Below, in pieces: positions 35,401-44,405 of a stretch of 64,000 nt of DNA. The stretch lies in the NCBI RefSeq assembly GCF_965228935.1, contig NZ_OZ245846.1, forward strand, positions 1,674,001-1,738,000. The letters run 5' to 3'. Numbering within the stretch: the first letter of the stretch is position 1; every line of letters begins with the position of its first letter. The notes beneath the pieces were generated by a model. It was given only the letters and a program-made list of their open reading frames with translations. It did not search any database and was not told the origin of the DNA. Position numbers and translations under genes: made by a program. Source of the DNA: Ulvibacterium sp965228935 (lineage in GTDB: Bacteria > Bacteroidota > Bacteroidia > Flavobacteriales > Flavobacteriaceae).

Positions 35401-36894
35401 CTAATTTTCACCCATGTTGCCGCTATCTATTGGGATTTTGCTGAAGTGTAAATTATCAAAATGGAAATCCCCGGTTGGGATCTCCATCCGAAAACCTTTT
35501 ATAGCGCCCTCTTCGTTAATTTCAAAAACGATATCTCCTATCGGTAAAAACTCATCCCGTAGCTTTACCTTAAACCTTTCATCGCTTGCATAATAGAGCG
35601 TGCCGGAAAAGAGCTCTTTGTTGGGCAATAATTTAAGAGTGGGAATACCCTCTTGAATACTAATGGATGCTTTTCCATATACCTTGTCCTCATATAGTCC
35701 GGTATATTTTAAAAATCCCTTTACAGCGCTCGATTTACGGTTCATTTTTTTCGGATTGTCCCATGAATATCCAAAGTATGTAAAGTACTTTCTATTATTG
35801 GACCAATCTGTCAGTTCAGGATGTTTAATGTAGGTAGAAATCATATTGACCAGGCCTTCATTGATCATTGATATCTTATTGGTCAAAACAACAATGCCGA
35901 TATTGTGTTCCGGGTATAAGGCGACCATGGATTTATATCCTGGCATCCCTCCTCCATGATACAGGGACTTCTGGCCGTCTTCATAATCTATATACCATCC
36001 AAATCCATAACTCTGTTGACCTCGGTCATCCAAAATCATTTTAGGGTTGGTTATAGTTTCAAACGTCTTTTGGGATATTATTTTCTTTTTAGGCAGCGCT
36101 CCCTTATTAAGATACATTTGAAGCCAAAGCAACATATCATCTATGGTAGAATTGATACCACCGGCCGGGGCGGCATTATCAATACTTCTGGGTTCAATGG
36201 GTTTATCGGCAATATGTGGATGGGCATATTCCGGATTCTTGGTTAATTCGGACAAGGTAGATGAACTGTTTTTCATATCAAGAACATCAAAGATTTTGGT
36301 TTTCAGAAATTCGTTCCAAGTCAATCCGGTCACCTTTTCAATGATTTTACCTGCAACAATGTACATAACATTGTTATAGTTAAAATCCAATCTGAACGAA
36401 CCTCTTACAGGATAGTATTGTATTTTTTCGATGATTTCATCACTTGAAAAATCGGTGCTATACCATAATGAGTCTCCATCGAATTCTCCAAGCCCCGACC
36501 TATGGCTTAGAAGGTCGCTAATGGTTATTTCATTCGTTATCCAGGGATCGCTAAGTTTGAAATCTGGCAGGTACGCAACTACTTTATCATTCCAGTCCAA
36601 TCTGCCTTCATCAACTAGAATCCCGATACATGTGGCGGTAAATGCCTTGGTACAGGACAGAATTGGAAAAATAGTTTCGGTATGTATGGGAAGACCGTTC
36701 CCATTACGGGTGGTACCATATCCCTTTTTAAAAATAACAGTGTCATTGTGAATCACTCCAATGGCAAGCCCAGGCATATTATATTCTTTAGGGGAGACCA
36801 ACTTTGAAATATACCTATCCAGGGAATCGACATCTATGGATTGACTCCAAAGAGAAAGGGGAAGAGAAAAGAGAAATATATGTAGTAACTTCAT
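35401..36894 (-). CDS. Serine hydrolase, class C beta-lactamase family
   Basis: A 497-residue secreted enzyme (signal peptide about 1-17, WSQS). The penicillin-binding-like active site is intact: SxxK as Ser80-Cys-Thr-Lys83, the Tyr-x-Asn loop in NYNNVMYIVAG, and YHGGGMPG in place of the KTG strand. A C-terminal DUF3471-like region (about 385-497) follows. It acts on a D-amino peptide, ester or beta-lactam; a true beta-lactamase role is not implied. It starts an accessory-looking patch, with repeats beyond its start. Confidence 0.92.
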   Translation of the reverse strand: MKLLHIFLFSLPLSLWSQSIDVDSLDRYISKLVSPKEYNMPGLAIGVIHNDTVIFKKGYGTTRNGNGLPIHTETIFPILSCTKAFTATCIGILVDEGRLDWNDKVVAYLPDFKLSDPWITNEITISDLLSHRSGLGEFDGDSLWYSTDFSSDEIIEKIQYYPVRGSFRLDFNYNNVMYIVAGKIIEKVTGLTWNEFLKTKIFDVLDMKNSSSTLSELTKNPEYAHPHIADKPIEPRSIDNAAPAGGINSTIDDMLLWLQMYLNKGALPKKKIISQKTFETITNPKMILDDRGQQSYGFGWYIDYEDGQKSLYHGGGMPGYKSMVALYPEHNIGIVVLTNKISMINEGLVNMISTYIKHPELTDWSNNRKYFTYFGYSWDNPKKMNRKSSAVKGFLKYTGLYEDKVYGKASISIQEGIPTLKLLPNKELFSGTLYYASDERFKVKLRDEFLPIGDIVFEINEEGAIKGFRMEIPTGDFHFDNLHFSKIPIDSGNMGEN

Positions 36895-36914
36895 TGCGAT
36901 TGCTCCTAACTGAT

Positions 36915-36926
36915 GGTAACGGTCTC
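36915..36926 (+). repeat. Cassette-like repeat, copy 1 (GGTAACGGTCTC)
   Basis: GGTAACGGTCTC differs by one base from GGTAACCGTCTC at 38921-38932. The two copies are direct repeats that bracket the esterase and AraC genes. Confidence 0.35.
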
Positions 36927-37092
36927 ATATAAGAATAATAGGGGATTTTAAAACGCAAACCTTTCCATCTATGACCTACTGTAAAGACAAAAAAGCGACT
37001 TTGATTAAACAACAAAGCCGTTATTATTTTTACTTTTTGTTACCAAGCGTATGCATGCTTGTTATTCAATTTTACTTTATGTTTTAGATTGG

Positions 37093-37965
37093 TTATTCCC
37101 TTATCAAATCAGATAACCAAGTGACACTGCGGACACCTGTCATCGGAAACGCCGTTTCGTGACCCCCCTCAATAACTGCATACTCTATGGATAAACTGTT
37201 ATCGTTTCTAGCTTTCAACAAATTAACAAATTCACTTATGGGCTCGTGTAACTCCTCCTCCTCCAAAGTGCCACGTGAAATGAAAACATTGACATTGAGT
37301 CTATTATTTTTGAACTCGACTTTATTCTCTTCCTTAGTAAGTACTTGGACCGATGGGCTACCAAGAATATAGTTTTTGAAAGTATCAGGCTGTGTCATTA
37401 TTATGTAAGCGCCAAATAATCCGCTCAAGGAATATCCAAAATAAGAACGATTATTGGGATTGGTACGATAGTTTTTTTCTATGTAATTAAAAACATCGTT
37501 GCGAATAAAATCCAAGTGATTACCGGCTTGGCCAAACTGCAATTTTGGATGATCTGGGTGGGTTGTTCTCCAGAACGAGTAATCCTCAAATCGACTGGCA
37601 TGAACTCCATATTTTTGCTTTACATCTTCCTCTATGTCCTTCTGCCAGGAAATTCCGACCAAAATAGCATCTTTCATTATGTACTCAGTGGAACCGGATA
37701 ATATTTCGATGTGCCACATGGCATCGGTAAAATAAAGCACGGGATATTTGATGTCGCCGTTTTCCGAATATCCCTCTGGCAGCTTAATATAAAGTTCATA
37801 TTGCCTGTCATTTTTAGCGTCCTTTATCGGGATAACCTGTATCCGAGGCAATTCCAAATAAGAACTTTCTACCATTTGTGTAGTATCGTTTACAATACTT
37901 TCTTGGGCAAAGACAGAGTTTAGCGATATAAAGATGATCAGAATTAACAATTTAGTGGTTTTCAT
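37093..37965 (-). CDS. Secreted esterase, EstD/IroE-type alpha/beta hydrolase
   Basis: A 290-residue protein with a signal peptide (about 1-20). The fold is that of the putative esterase family (Pfam Esterase). The nucleophile elbow reads GYSLSG, with the catalytic Ser in FGYSLSGLFGA. The catalytic His lies in the late EGGHETAFP motif and the acid upstream (SRGTLEEEEL). It may hydrolyse siderophore esters or small acyl compounds; the substrate is not settled. It is 73 bases downstream of an AraC regulator in the same direction, which may control it. Confidence 0.88.
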   Translation of the reverse strand: MKTTKLLILIIFISLNSVFAQESIVNDTTQMVESSYLELPRIQVIPIKDAKNDRQYELYIKLPEGYSENGDIKYPVLYFTDAMWHIEILSGSTEYIMKDAILVGISWQKDIEEDVKQKYGVHASRFEDYSFWRTTHPDHPKLQFGQAGNHLDFIRNDVFNYIEKNYRTNPNNRSYFGYSLSGLFGAYIIMTQPDTFKNYILGSPSVQVLTKEENKVEFKNNRLNVNVFISRGTLEEEELHEPISEFVNLLKARNDNSLSIEYAVIEGGHETAFPMTGVRSVTWLSDLIRE

Positions 37966-38038
37966 GTTTTCTTTCTTATAAATGAGTTAATTTCTCATTG
38001 GTTTAACTGGAAAACAAATGTAATTTCCGGGAGGGTTA

Positions 38039-38827
38039 TCAGTCTTGTAAAATCTTGTTATTCTTTTTATAGTTTCCAGGAGTTACCCCAACGTATTTTT
38101 TGAAACTATGAGTGAAATGACTTTGGTCATAAAACCCTGATTCAAGTGCAATCTCTACCAAAGGAACATCCGTATAAAAAAGCTTTTTTGAGTTTTCTAT
38201 TCTAATAGTGGTTAGGTATTCCAAAGGTGTTAAACCAATGCTCTTTTTAAAGCTTTTTTGTAGTTTAAATTTATTCACTTTAAACTTTTGTTGGAGCATT
38301 TCCAAAGTGATTGATCGGTAATAATTTAGAGACAAATAGTTTAGAATATCATCAAAAGGTTCGTCGGCATTTTTTTGAAAATAAGATTGTTTAAAGTCAT
38401 TCAAAGTATCCAAAAAAAGATTTTCAAGGATTTTCAAAATCGATGCTTCGTTTATGTTAAACTCACTGTTCCAATATGATATAAAATAAGGAAAGCTTGC
38501 TAGATGGGTTATTTTCTTTGAAACATTTTTGATGACGTCATTGCTTATATAAAGAGCCTTATAAGTCCAAGCACCGTTTTTATTGCTCCAGTTTTTATGA
38601 ATTGAATAAGGGGGAATTAATTGCAAAGCATTTTTACTGACCAAAAAACTTGTATCGCCAAATGCAATGTTTTCGCTTCCGTATTCGATAGAAGCTAGAC
38701 TCCAACATTGATGAAAATGAAAAGGGAAGTTTTTATCAATAAAAGTAGCAGATTTAAGTTCAACACCATCTAGTATTGCTAATTTTATTGTCTTCACCTT
38801 GTTTACTTCCATCATTTCAATTTGCAA
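38039..38827 (-). CDS. AraC family transcriptional regulator
   Basis: A 262-residue regulator with an N-terminal cupin-like sensing domain (FPFHFHQCWSLASIEYG, about 25-140) and a C-terminal double helix-turn-helix (about 163-258: SITLEMLQQKFKVNKFKLQKSFKK and VPLVEIALESGFYDQSHFTHSFKKYVGVTPGNYKK). The second motif is the standard AraC signature. It sits directly upstream of the esterase on the same strand. Codon use is AT-rich compared with neighbours, which hints at acquisition. Confidence 0.93.
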   Translation of the reverse strand: MQIEMMEVNKVKTIKLAILDGVELKSATFIDKNFPFHFHQCWSLASIEYGSENIAFGDTSFLVSKNALQLIPPYSIHKNWSNKNGAWTYKALYISNDVIKNVSKKITHLASFPYFISYWNSEFNINEASILKILENLFLDTLNDFKQSYFQKNADEPFDDILNYLSLNYYRSITLEMLQQKFKVNKFKLQKSFKKSIGLTPLEYLTTIRIENSKKLFYTDVPLVEIALESGFYDQSHFTHSFKKYVGVTPGNYKKNNKILQD

Positions 38828-38920
38828 TTAAGTACTTGTTTTTCTTGAATAAAGACAGTATTTAGCGATACGATTGTCAGCATTTGTAATTTTGTTTTCC
38901 CTCTTTTTGAAAATAGGTTT

Positions 38921-39030
38921 GGTAACCGTCTCGGCTATGACCCGGTGGCCAGCACCAGACATTTTTTAGTTAATTCAAGTTAGGAAAAAATGACCAAGCG
39001 ATAGGCATGGGTTATAGCCATTGTTGTAGG
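38921..39030 (+). repeat. Cassette-like site with imperfect inverted repeat
   Basis: GGTAACCGTCTC (38921-38932) is followed by GGCTATGACCC (38933-38943), which is inverted with one mismatch as GGGTTATAGCC (39009-39019). The site ends ATTGTTGTAGG (39020-39030). About 65 bases separate the arms. The arrangement recalls an attC-like recombination site, but the standard attC core is not clear. Confidence 0.35.
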
Positions 39031-39034
39031 GAGT

Positions 39035-39388
39035 TTATTTTATCATTTCCAAGGTATTCAAATCATAATCGGTATGTTCAAATTTTTTATATCTAAACTT
39101 GGCATTCTTTCTTTTGATTTTAATGTAATTAAAGCTTCCAAAATTCTGTGAGAAAATAAAATTATCCCCATAAAGTGGAATAGGCTTACTTATGACAATC
39201 TTATTTTTTAGAAAGTATACTAGGGTAGTTCCTTCAGGATATTGAAAAGGGTCATATGATGGTACTAATACTCCATTTGATAGATAACCAACACTTATAG
39301 TATAATAATGGGCATCCGTAAATAGAATTTCATCCCACTTTTTACAATCAAATATCTCATCGAAATCATGAATGGAATTAATTTTCAA
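39035..39388 (-). CDS. Hypothetical protein, start codon uncertain
   Basis: An AT-rich frame of 117 codons from TTG at 39388 (then LKINSIHDFDEIF in the next codons). The same frame stays open to 39547 with a coding-like N-terminal membrane helix (KIVLGVVLYFILGTLFKLYKS), but contains no ATG, GTG or TTG before 39388; CTG at 39538 is the only near-cognate start. So either an unusual start is used or the 5' end was lost. No family was recognised. A membrane anchor followed by a soluble, Tyr/Phe-rich domain is predicted. Flanked by inverted 11-bp repeats. Confidence 0.5.
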   Translation of the reverse strand: MKINSIHDFDEIFDCKKWDEILFTDAHYYTISVGYLSNGVLVPSYDPFQYPEGTTLVYFLKNKIVISKPIPLYGDNFIFSQNFGSFNYIKIKRKNAKFRYKKFEHTDYDLNTLEMIK

Positions 39389-39570
39389 ATTAGATAAATC
39401 GGAAAAATTTGCACTAAAGTAATCTATCAGGCAAGTTTCAGGAATATTATAACTCTTATATAATTTAAAGAGAGTACCTAAAATGAAATACAGTACTACT
39501 CCTAATACTATTTTATATAATGTTCTTTTAGAAATCAGAGCTTTATTTTAAAGAGTGTCAATTCAAATTA

Positions 39571-39581
39571 CCTACAACAAT
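39571..39581 (-). repeat. Cassette-like repeat CCTACAACAAT
   Basis: CCTACAACAAT is the exact inverted copy of ATTGTTGTAGG at 39020-39030. The two lie on either side of the hypothetical gene, 541 bases apart. Confidence 0.35.
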
Positions 39582-39787
39582 TGTGTATAGATCATGATTT
39601 ATACATCTTTTCTATGTGGAACTAAGATAATCAAAAACCAAACCGTATTCTGAGTGCTTTGCACCAAGCCATAACAAATCTTAATATCCGCATAACGCAA
39701 AAAAATAACGACATTCCGAATTGTAAGAATAAGAATCCTACTTTTAGAAAGAAATAGGAACATAACCACTTAAAAATAAAATTAGAG
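39582..39787. other. AT-rich region upstream of katG
   Basis: No gene seen. A possible -7 element, TACTTTTA (39739-39746), lies 41 bases before the katG ATG, with TTG at 39721-39723 only 15 bases upstream of it. No OxyR-type or PerR-type palindrome could be recognised with confidence. Confidence 0.4.
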
Positions 39788-42010
39788 ATGGATTCTACAC
39801 ACAACGGTCAGGGCGACATAAGCAAATGCCCATTTTTAAATGGAGAGTTGAACCAAGCTGCTGGTGGGGGTACCACCAACCGGGACTGGTGGCCCAACTC
39901 CTTAAACCTGAACATTCTACGCCAACATTCCAATTTGGCCGATCCTATGGATGAGGATTTTGACTATGCCGAGGAATTCAAATCGTTGGATTTGGCAGCG
40001 GTAAAAAAAGACCTCACTGATTTAATGACCAATAGCCAGGACTGGTGGCCAGCGGATTACGGACATTATGGACCGTTCTTTATCCGTATGGCCTGGCATG
40101 CCGCTGGAACCTACCGTATCGCCGATGGTCGTGGTGGGGGTGGAACTGGAGCCCAGCGTTTTGCACCATTGAACAGTTGGCCGGACAACGCCAACCTGGA
40201 CAAGGCCCGTTTATTGCTTTGGCCCATTAAACAGAAATATGGGAAGAAAATCTCCTGGGCGGATCTATTGATCTTAACAGGCAATGTGGCCCACGAATCC
40301 ATGGGCTTGCCCATGTACGGCTTTGCCGGAGGCCGTGAGGATATCTGGCAGCCCGAAGAAGATATCTACTGGGGCTCGGAGGCCGAATGGTTGGGAAACA
40401 AAGCCCGTTACTCCGAGGAAGGCGAATTGGAAAATCCCCTGGGGGCGGCCCATATGGGATTGATTTATGTAAACCCCGAAGGCCCCAATGCCAATCCGGA
40501 TCCCGTTGCGGCCGCACATGATATTCGCGAGACTTTTGGTCGGATGGCCATGAACGATTATGAGACCGTAGCCTTGATTGCCGGAGGCCATACCTTTGGC
40601 AAAACGCATGGTGCCGCCAGTGATGCCGAATTTGTAGAGGCGGAACCTGCCGGGGCCTCCATAGAAATGCAGAGCATGGGCTGGAAGAACAACTTTGGGA
40701 CCGGTAAGGGATCGGATACCATAACCAGTGGTTTGGAAGGAGCCTGGACAAACACCCCGACAAAATGGAGCCACAAATTCTTCGAAAATCTTTTTGGCTA
40801 TGAATGGGAACTGACCCAAAGTCCTGCCGGGGCACACCAATGGAGACCCAAGGATGGTGCCGGTGCCGGTACGGTACCCGATGCCCATGATCCCGAGAAA
40901 AAACATGCCCCCTTTATGTTGACTACGGATCTGTCCTTACGTATGGATCCAGACTACGAAAAAATTTCACGGCATTTCTATGAAAACCCGGATGAATTTG
41001 CCGATGCCTATGCCAAGGCTTGGTTTAAATTGACCCATAGGGATATGGGACCGGTTTCCCGTTATTTGGGGCCAGAAGTACCCCAAGAGGAATTGATTTG
41101 GCAAGATCCCGTTCCTGCCGTAGATTATGAATTGATCGATGCAAATGACATTGCGGATCTTAAAGCCAAGATTTTGGATTCAGGTCTGTCCATTTCACAA
41201 TTGGTCTCCACGGCTTGGGCCTCGGCTTCCACTTTCCGTGGTTCGGATTTCCGAGGAGGGGCCAATGGCGCCCGTGTACGCCTGGCACCCCAAAAGGATT
41301 GGAAAGTGAACAATCCAGCCCAATTAGCCAAGGTATTGGAAGTTTTGGAAGGGATTCAAGCCGCCTTTAATGGAGCGCAAACCGGAGGCAAAAAAGTTTC
41401 CTTGGCGGATTTGATCGTTCTAGGCGGGTGTGCCGCTGTGGAAAAAGCTGCGGAGAATGCCGGTGAGACTATCTCCGTACCTTTTGCCCCGGGACGTACC
41501 GATGCCAGTGCGGAACAGACCGATGCCGAGTCCTTTGAAGTCCTTGAGCCCCAAGCGGACGGATTCCGAAACTATGCAAGGACCAAGTTCTCCGTAGCGA
41601 CCGAGGAATTGCTGGTGGACAAGGCGCAATTGATGACCTTGACCGCACCGGAAATGACTGTTTTGGTAGGTGGAATGCGTGTATTGGACACCAATTTTGA
41701 TAAATCGCACAATGGCGTGTTTACCCATAAGCCGGAGACGCTCACGAATGATTTCTTTGTAAATCTACTCGACTTGAACACCGAATGGAAAGCGGTTTCC
41801 GAGGATGAGGAGGTATTTGAAGGACGCGACCGCAAAACGGGCGATTTAAAATGGACCGCCTCTAGAGTAGACCTTATTTTTGGATCTAACACCGAACTCA
41901 GGGCCCTTGCCGAGGTCTATGGTTGTCACGATGCCCAAAAGAAATTCGTAAAGGATTTTGTTGCAGCTTGGGATAAGGTGATGAACCTGGATCGATTTGA
42001 TTTGGATTGA
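39788..42010 (+). CDS. katG: Catalase-peroxidase
   Basis: A heme enzyme that dismutates hydrogen peroxide and has peroxidase activity, 740 residues as in the family. Distal site RMAWHAAGTYR supplies the catalytic Arg, Trp and His. The Trp-Tyr-Met cross-link of KatG is supported by that Trp, Tyr in IYVNPEGP and Met in AMNDYE. The proximal His is in GGHTFGKTHG. A second, degenerate peroxidase domain follows (about 430-740). No signal peptide, so it is cytosolic. It follows an AT-rich accessory patch and ends at a strong bidirectional terminator. Confidence 0.98.
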   Translation: MDSTHNGQGDISKCPFLNGELNQAAGGGTTNRDWWPNSLNLNILRQHSNLADPMDEDFDYAEEFKSLDLAAVKKDLTDLMTNSQDWWPADYGHYGPFFIRMAWHAAGTYRIADGRGGGGTGAQRFAPLNSWPDNANLDKARLLLWPIKQKYGKKISWADLLILTGNVAHESMGLPMYGFAGGREDIWQPEEDIYWGSEAEWLGNKARYSEEGELENPLGAAHMGLIYVNPEGPNANPDPVAAAHDIRETFGRMAMNDYETVALIAGGHTFGKTHGAASDAEFVEAEPAGASIEMQSMGWKNNFGTGKGSDTITSGLEGAWTNTPTKWSHKFFENLFGYEWELTQSPAGAHQWRPKDGAGAGTVPDAHDPEKKHAPFMLTTDLSLRMDPDYEKISRHFYENPDEFADAYAKAWFKLTHRDMGPVSRYLGPEVPQEELIWQDPVPAVDYELIDANDIADLKAKILDSGLSISQLVSTAWASASTFRGSDFRGGANGARVRLAPQKDWKVNNPAQLAKVLEVLEGIQAAFNGAQTGGKKVSLADLIVLGGCAAVEKAAENAGETISVPFAPGRTDASAEQTDAESFEVLEPQADGFRNYARTKFSVATEELLVDKAQLMTLTAPEMTVLVGGMRVLDTNFDKSHNGVFTHKPETLTNDFFVNLLDLNTEWKAVSEDEEVFEGRDRKTGDLKWTASRVDLIFGSNTELRALAEVYGCHDAQKKFVKDFVAAWDKVMNLDRFDLD

Positions 42011-42030
42011 TATAAACGACATGAATCGTT

Positions 42031-42066
42031 AAAAAGCACCCTGACATTGGTCGGGGTGCTTTTTTG
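42031..42066. terminator. Bidirectional terminator after katG and nucleoside hydrolase
   Basis: AAAAAGCACCCTGAC (42031-42045) pairs with GTCGGGGTGCTTTTT (42050-42064), with one G-T wobble and an ATTG loop. A and T tracts on both sides let it serve both convergent genes. Confidence 0.85.
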
Positions 42067-42090
42067 GTATCTACCGGATGCTTTTCGAAA

Positions 42091-43407
42091 TTAGTTAAGG
42101 GAAGCGGCTTTTCCCTCCGTACCACTGGCATTAATAGCCCTAATGGTATAGGAATCTTTTCCCGACGATTCTCCAATATTGAATTTGGTTCCATACACTT
42201 GACGGACAAATTCACCCTTGTTATAGACGTTATAACCCACGACCCAGCTACCTTTTGTGGAATCGGTGGAAGCTTCCCAATGGATACTATTTTCCCCATC
42301 CTTTGAAACTAAACGTACATTTTTTGGGGTAGTTGGGGGAGAGGTATCCAAATCGGGAACTGCACCCATCATCAATGCCTCGATTTCGGCAGCTATGGCA
42401 TCATCTTCCCTATTTTTTTGAATATGTCCCTGTTTTCTATCAATGCTTGGATCCCAAATACATTCCCCATTTTTGGATAAGGTAATCTTGCCATTGGTAT
42501 ACGCCGTATAGTTATTGGATTCACCTCGAATTGCATAATGCAGGGCACATTGATCATTGCTGTGGCGCGAAATGTCGTCCGCACCGCCACGATATTCAAA
42601 GTGACGCTCATAGCTTTTACGGACAACATGATTTTCCGGAAGCTTCTTCAACCCCTGCCCGGTAATGACGTTGCCATTGTTGGCATTGTAGTAATCCCCG
42701 TTTCCATTTTCCCAACCTGAGGCCATAAAAGGTGCTGGGCAATTCTCGATGACATAACGGCACATCCGATTTCGTTCGGGTCTTAAGCAGGACCAGTCCG
42801 TATAGGAACACAGCGCATCCGCCCCGCCCCAATTGGTACGATCCAAGCCTTTGTTATTGAGAAAGTTGCCGCCCATGGTTGCTACCAACTTCACTTTTTC
42901 ACTTACCAGTTCAACTCCGGTCTTGTCACTAAACTCGTCCGGGCCGGATTGCAGTAGACCATAAAAGTTGTGCATAGTCCCGATGATGACGACCGTAATA
43001 CTGGTGTCCTTGGCACTCTCCAAAATTTCACGATACAGTTTTACCCCATCCAGGGAATCCTCCCAATTCTTTAATTTCCGGGGATAGTCCTTGGCAATAT
43101 GATAGTCGTAAGTGTTTTCCGTAGCGTGAATTTTTTTGGCATATCCTTTATAATCGCCTACGGGAATGGCCTTTCTATTGTAGAAATAATTGATAGAACT
43201 AATACATAAGGCGGATTCTTTTTGATCGGTGGAATTGATGATGGCCAAGATATCGCATTCCCCTAGGGTGGCCATGGTCTGAAGCATGGCAATACAACCT
43301 ACATCATCCGGATCAAAGGAAGGATCCGTATCCAAGATAACTTTTTCCTGGGCACTTAACCCAAAGAATGAGAGCGCTAAAACGAATATAAATATGAGAT
43401 TCTTCAT
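42091..43407 (-). CDS. Secreted nucleoside hydrolase with C-terminal FN3 domain
   Basis: A 438-residue protein with a signal peptide (about 1-19, LSAQ). An inosine-uridine nucleoside hydrolase domain (about 22-335) starts with DTDPSFDPDD, matching the DTDxGxDxDD metal-binding variant except that Gly is Ser. MGGNFLNNKG and SNDQCALHYA correspond to later family blocks, the latter to the catalytic His/Asp region. A fibronectin type III domain occupies about 350-438. It is the last gene of a LacI-nucleoside hydrolase operon. Periplasmic or extracellular hydrolysis of nucleosides, giving base and ribose, is inferred. Confidence 0.9.
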   Translation of the reverse strand: MKNLIFIFVLALSFFGLSAQEKVILDTDPSFDPDDVGCIAMLQTMATLGECDILAIINSTDQKESALCISSINYFYNRKAIPVGDYKGYAKKIHATENTYDYHIAKDYPRKLKNWEDSLDGVKLYREILESAKDTSITVVIIGTMHNFYGLLQSGPDEFSDKTGVELVSEKVKLVATMGGNFLNNKGLDRTNWGGADALCSYTDWSCLRPERNRMCRYVIENCPAPFMASGWENGNGDYYNANNGNVITGQGLKKLPENHVVRKSYERHFEYRGGADDISRHSNDQCALHYAIRGESNNYTAYTNGKITLSKNGECIWDPSIDRKQGHIQKNREDDAIAAEIEALMMGAVPDLDTSPPTTPKNVRLVSKDGENSIHWEASTDSTKGSWVVGYNVYNKGEFVRQVYGTKFNIGESSGKDSYTIRAINASGTEGKAASLN

Positions 43408-43418
43408 AGAAGTGGTTT

Positions 43419-44405
43419 TTAGAAATTCCCTAGCATAAAAGCCTCAAGTTCTTTTTCCATTTGAGGGATATCCTTGTCAAGTACTAAATAGGAGTGATTG
43501 GAATTTGTCGATGGCTTCCAGATATTGCCACCAGCCTCATCTGCTATGCAAATACCATCCGAAACTTTATGCCAATAGTTTCCCAAACCGTTTCGGATCG
43601 CGAACAAAACAGCGGTTTGATCAAATGTAGCATTGTCGATGATCTTCCCTTTGAACAAATGATTCATCCAGGGGGCATGTTTACTAAAATGGAAGAAGCC
43701 CAAATAAAGTGGGGAGTCTTTGGGAAGGTCATTGAATACTTCACCCGTTTTTATTTGGGAACCCAATTCGGCTCCTGAAAAGGTTATGGGCAAGGTGAGG
43801 TTTTCCAGTACATATTTCGTGACACCGGGCATATTCCCATTAAAATTCCATTCATCCTTACTAGTTGGGAAATTACCGCCCATGATTACAAATTCCTTGA
43901 CCTTGGTATGAATCAATTCCAAGCCGTTAAGGGGGGAGAAGGCATCAGGCTTTGAATCGATCAGTTTTTTAATGTTCATCAAAGGTCCCACGGTAATTAG
44001 TACAATACTTTGGTCTTCACTTCCGCCCAGTAATTCTCGATATAATGCGGTAGCATCAGGAGCGTTGTTATAGGTTACATCATGTTTTAGGTTGTCTGCA
44101 ATAACCTTGCTATGGTTCCATGGGGTTTCATGGGGAGTATCCTTTCTTAATCCAATCGGGATATCTGGATTGCCATAATAGGTGTTTACCGCGTCAATAG
44201 CACTTACCGCATATTTTTCCACATTCCAGCACATAACCGCTAGAAGCTCAATTTCACCTTTGTTTTGAAAATGATTGAGCATGGCCAAGGCTCCGAGATC
44301 ATCGGCATCGGCACCAAAATCGGTATCAAAAATGATCTTGGTCTGGGGAAAAACAGCAGGGATCCACAATAGAAAAAGGATATAAATAGAAAGTTTGGTT
44401 TTCAT
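43419..44405 (-). CDS. Secreted nucleoside hydrolase
   Basis: A 328-residue protein with a signal peptide (about 1-20, AVFPQ), so it acts outside the cytoplasm. The N-terminal DTDFGADADDLGAL motif supplies Ca-binding Asp residues, VIMGGNFP is the family's central block, and DQTAVLFAIR carries the late conserved Asp. Domain covers nearly the whole length. The start overlaps the LacI stop codon by four bases (ATGA), showing translational coupling. It shares only family-level similarity with the longer enzyme downstream, so the pair may differ in substrate. Confidence 0.92.
   Translation of the reverse strand: MKTKLSIYILFLLWIPAVFPQTKIIFDTDFGADADDLGALAMLNHFQNKGEIELLAVMCWNVEKYAVSAIDAVNTYYGNPDIPIGLRKDTPHETPWNHSKVIADNLKHDVTYNNAPDATALYRELLGGSEDQSIVLITVGPLMNIKKLIDSKPDAFSPLNGLELIHTKVKEFVIMGGNFPTSKDEWNFNGNMPGVTKYVLENLTLPITFSGAELGSQIKTGEVFNDLPKDSPLYLGFFHFSKHAPWMNHLFKGKIIDNATFDQTAVLFAIRNGLGNYWHKVSDGICIADEAGGNIWKPSTNSNHSYLVLDKDIPQMEKELEAFMLGNF

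Noticed and set aside
40227..40906. Two frames of about 200 codons antisense to katG
   Set aside because: The high GC of the katG gene creates long antisense frames; sense strand has full KatG motifs.
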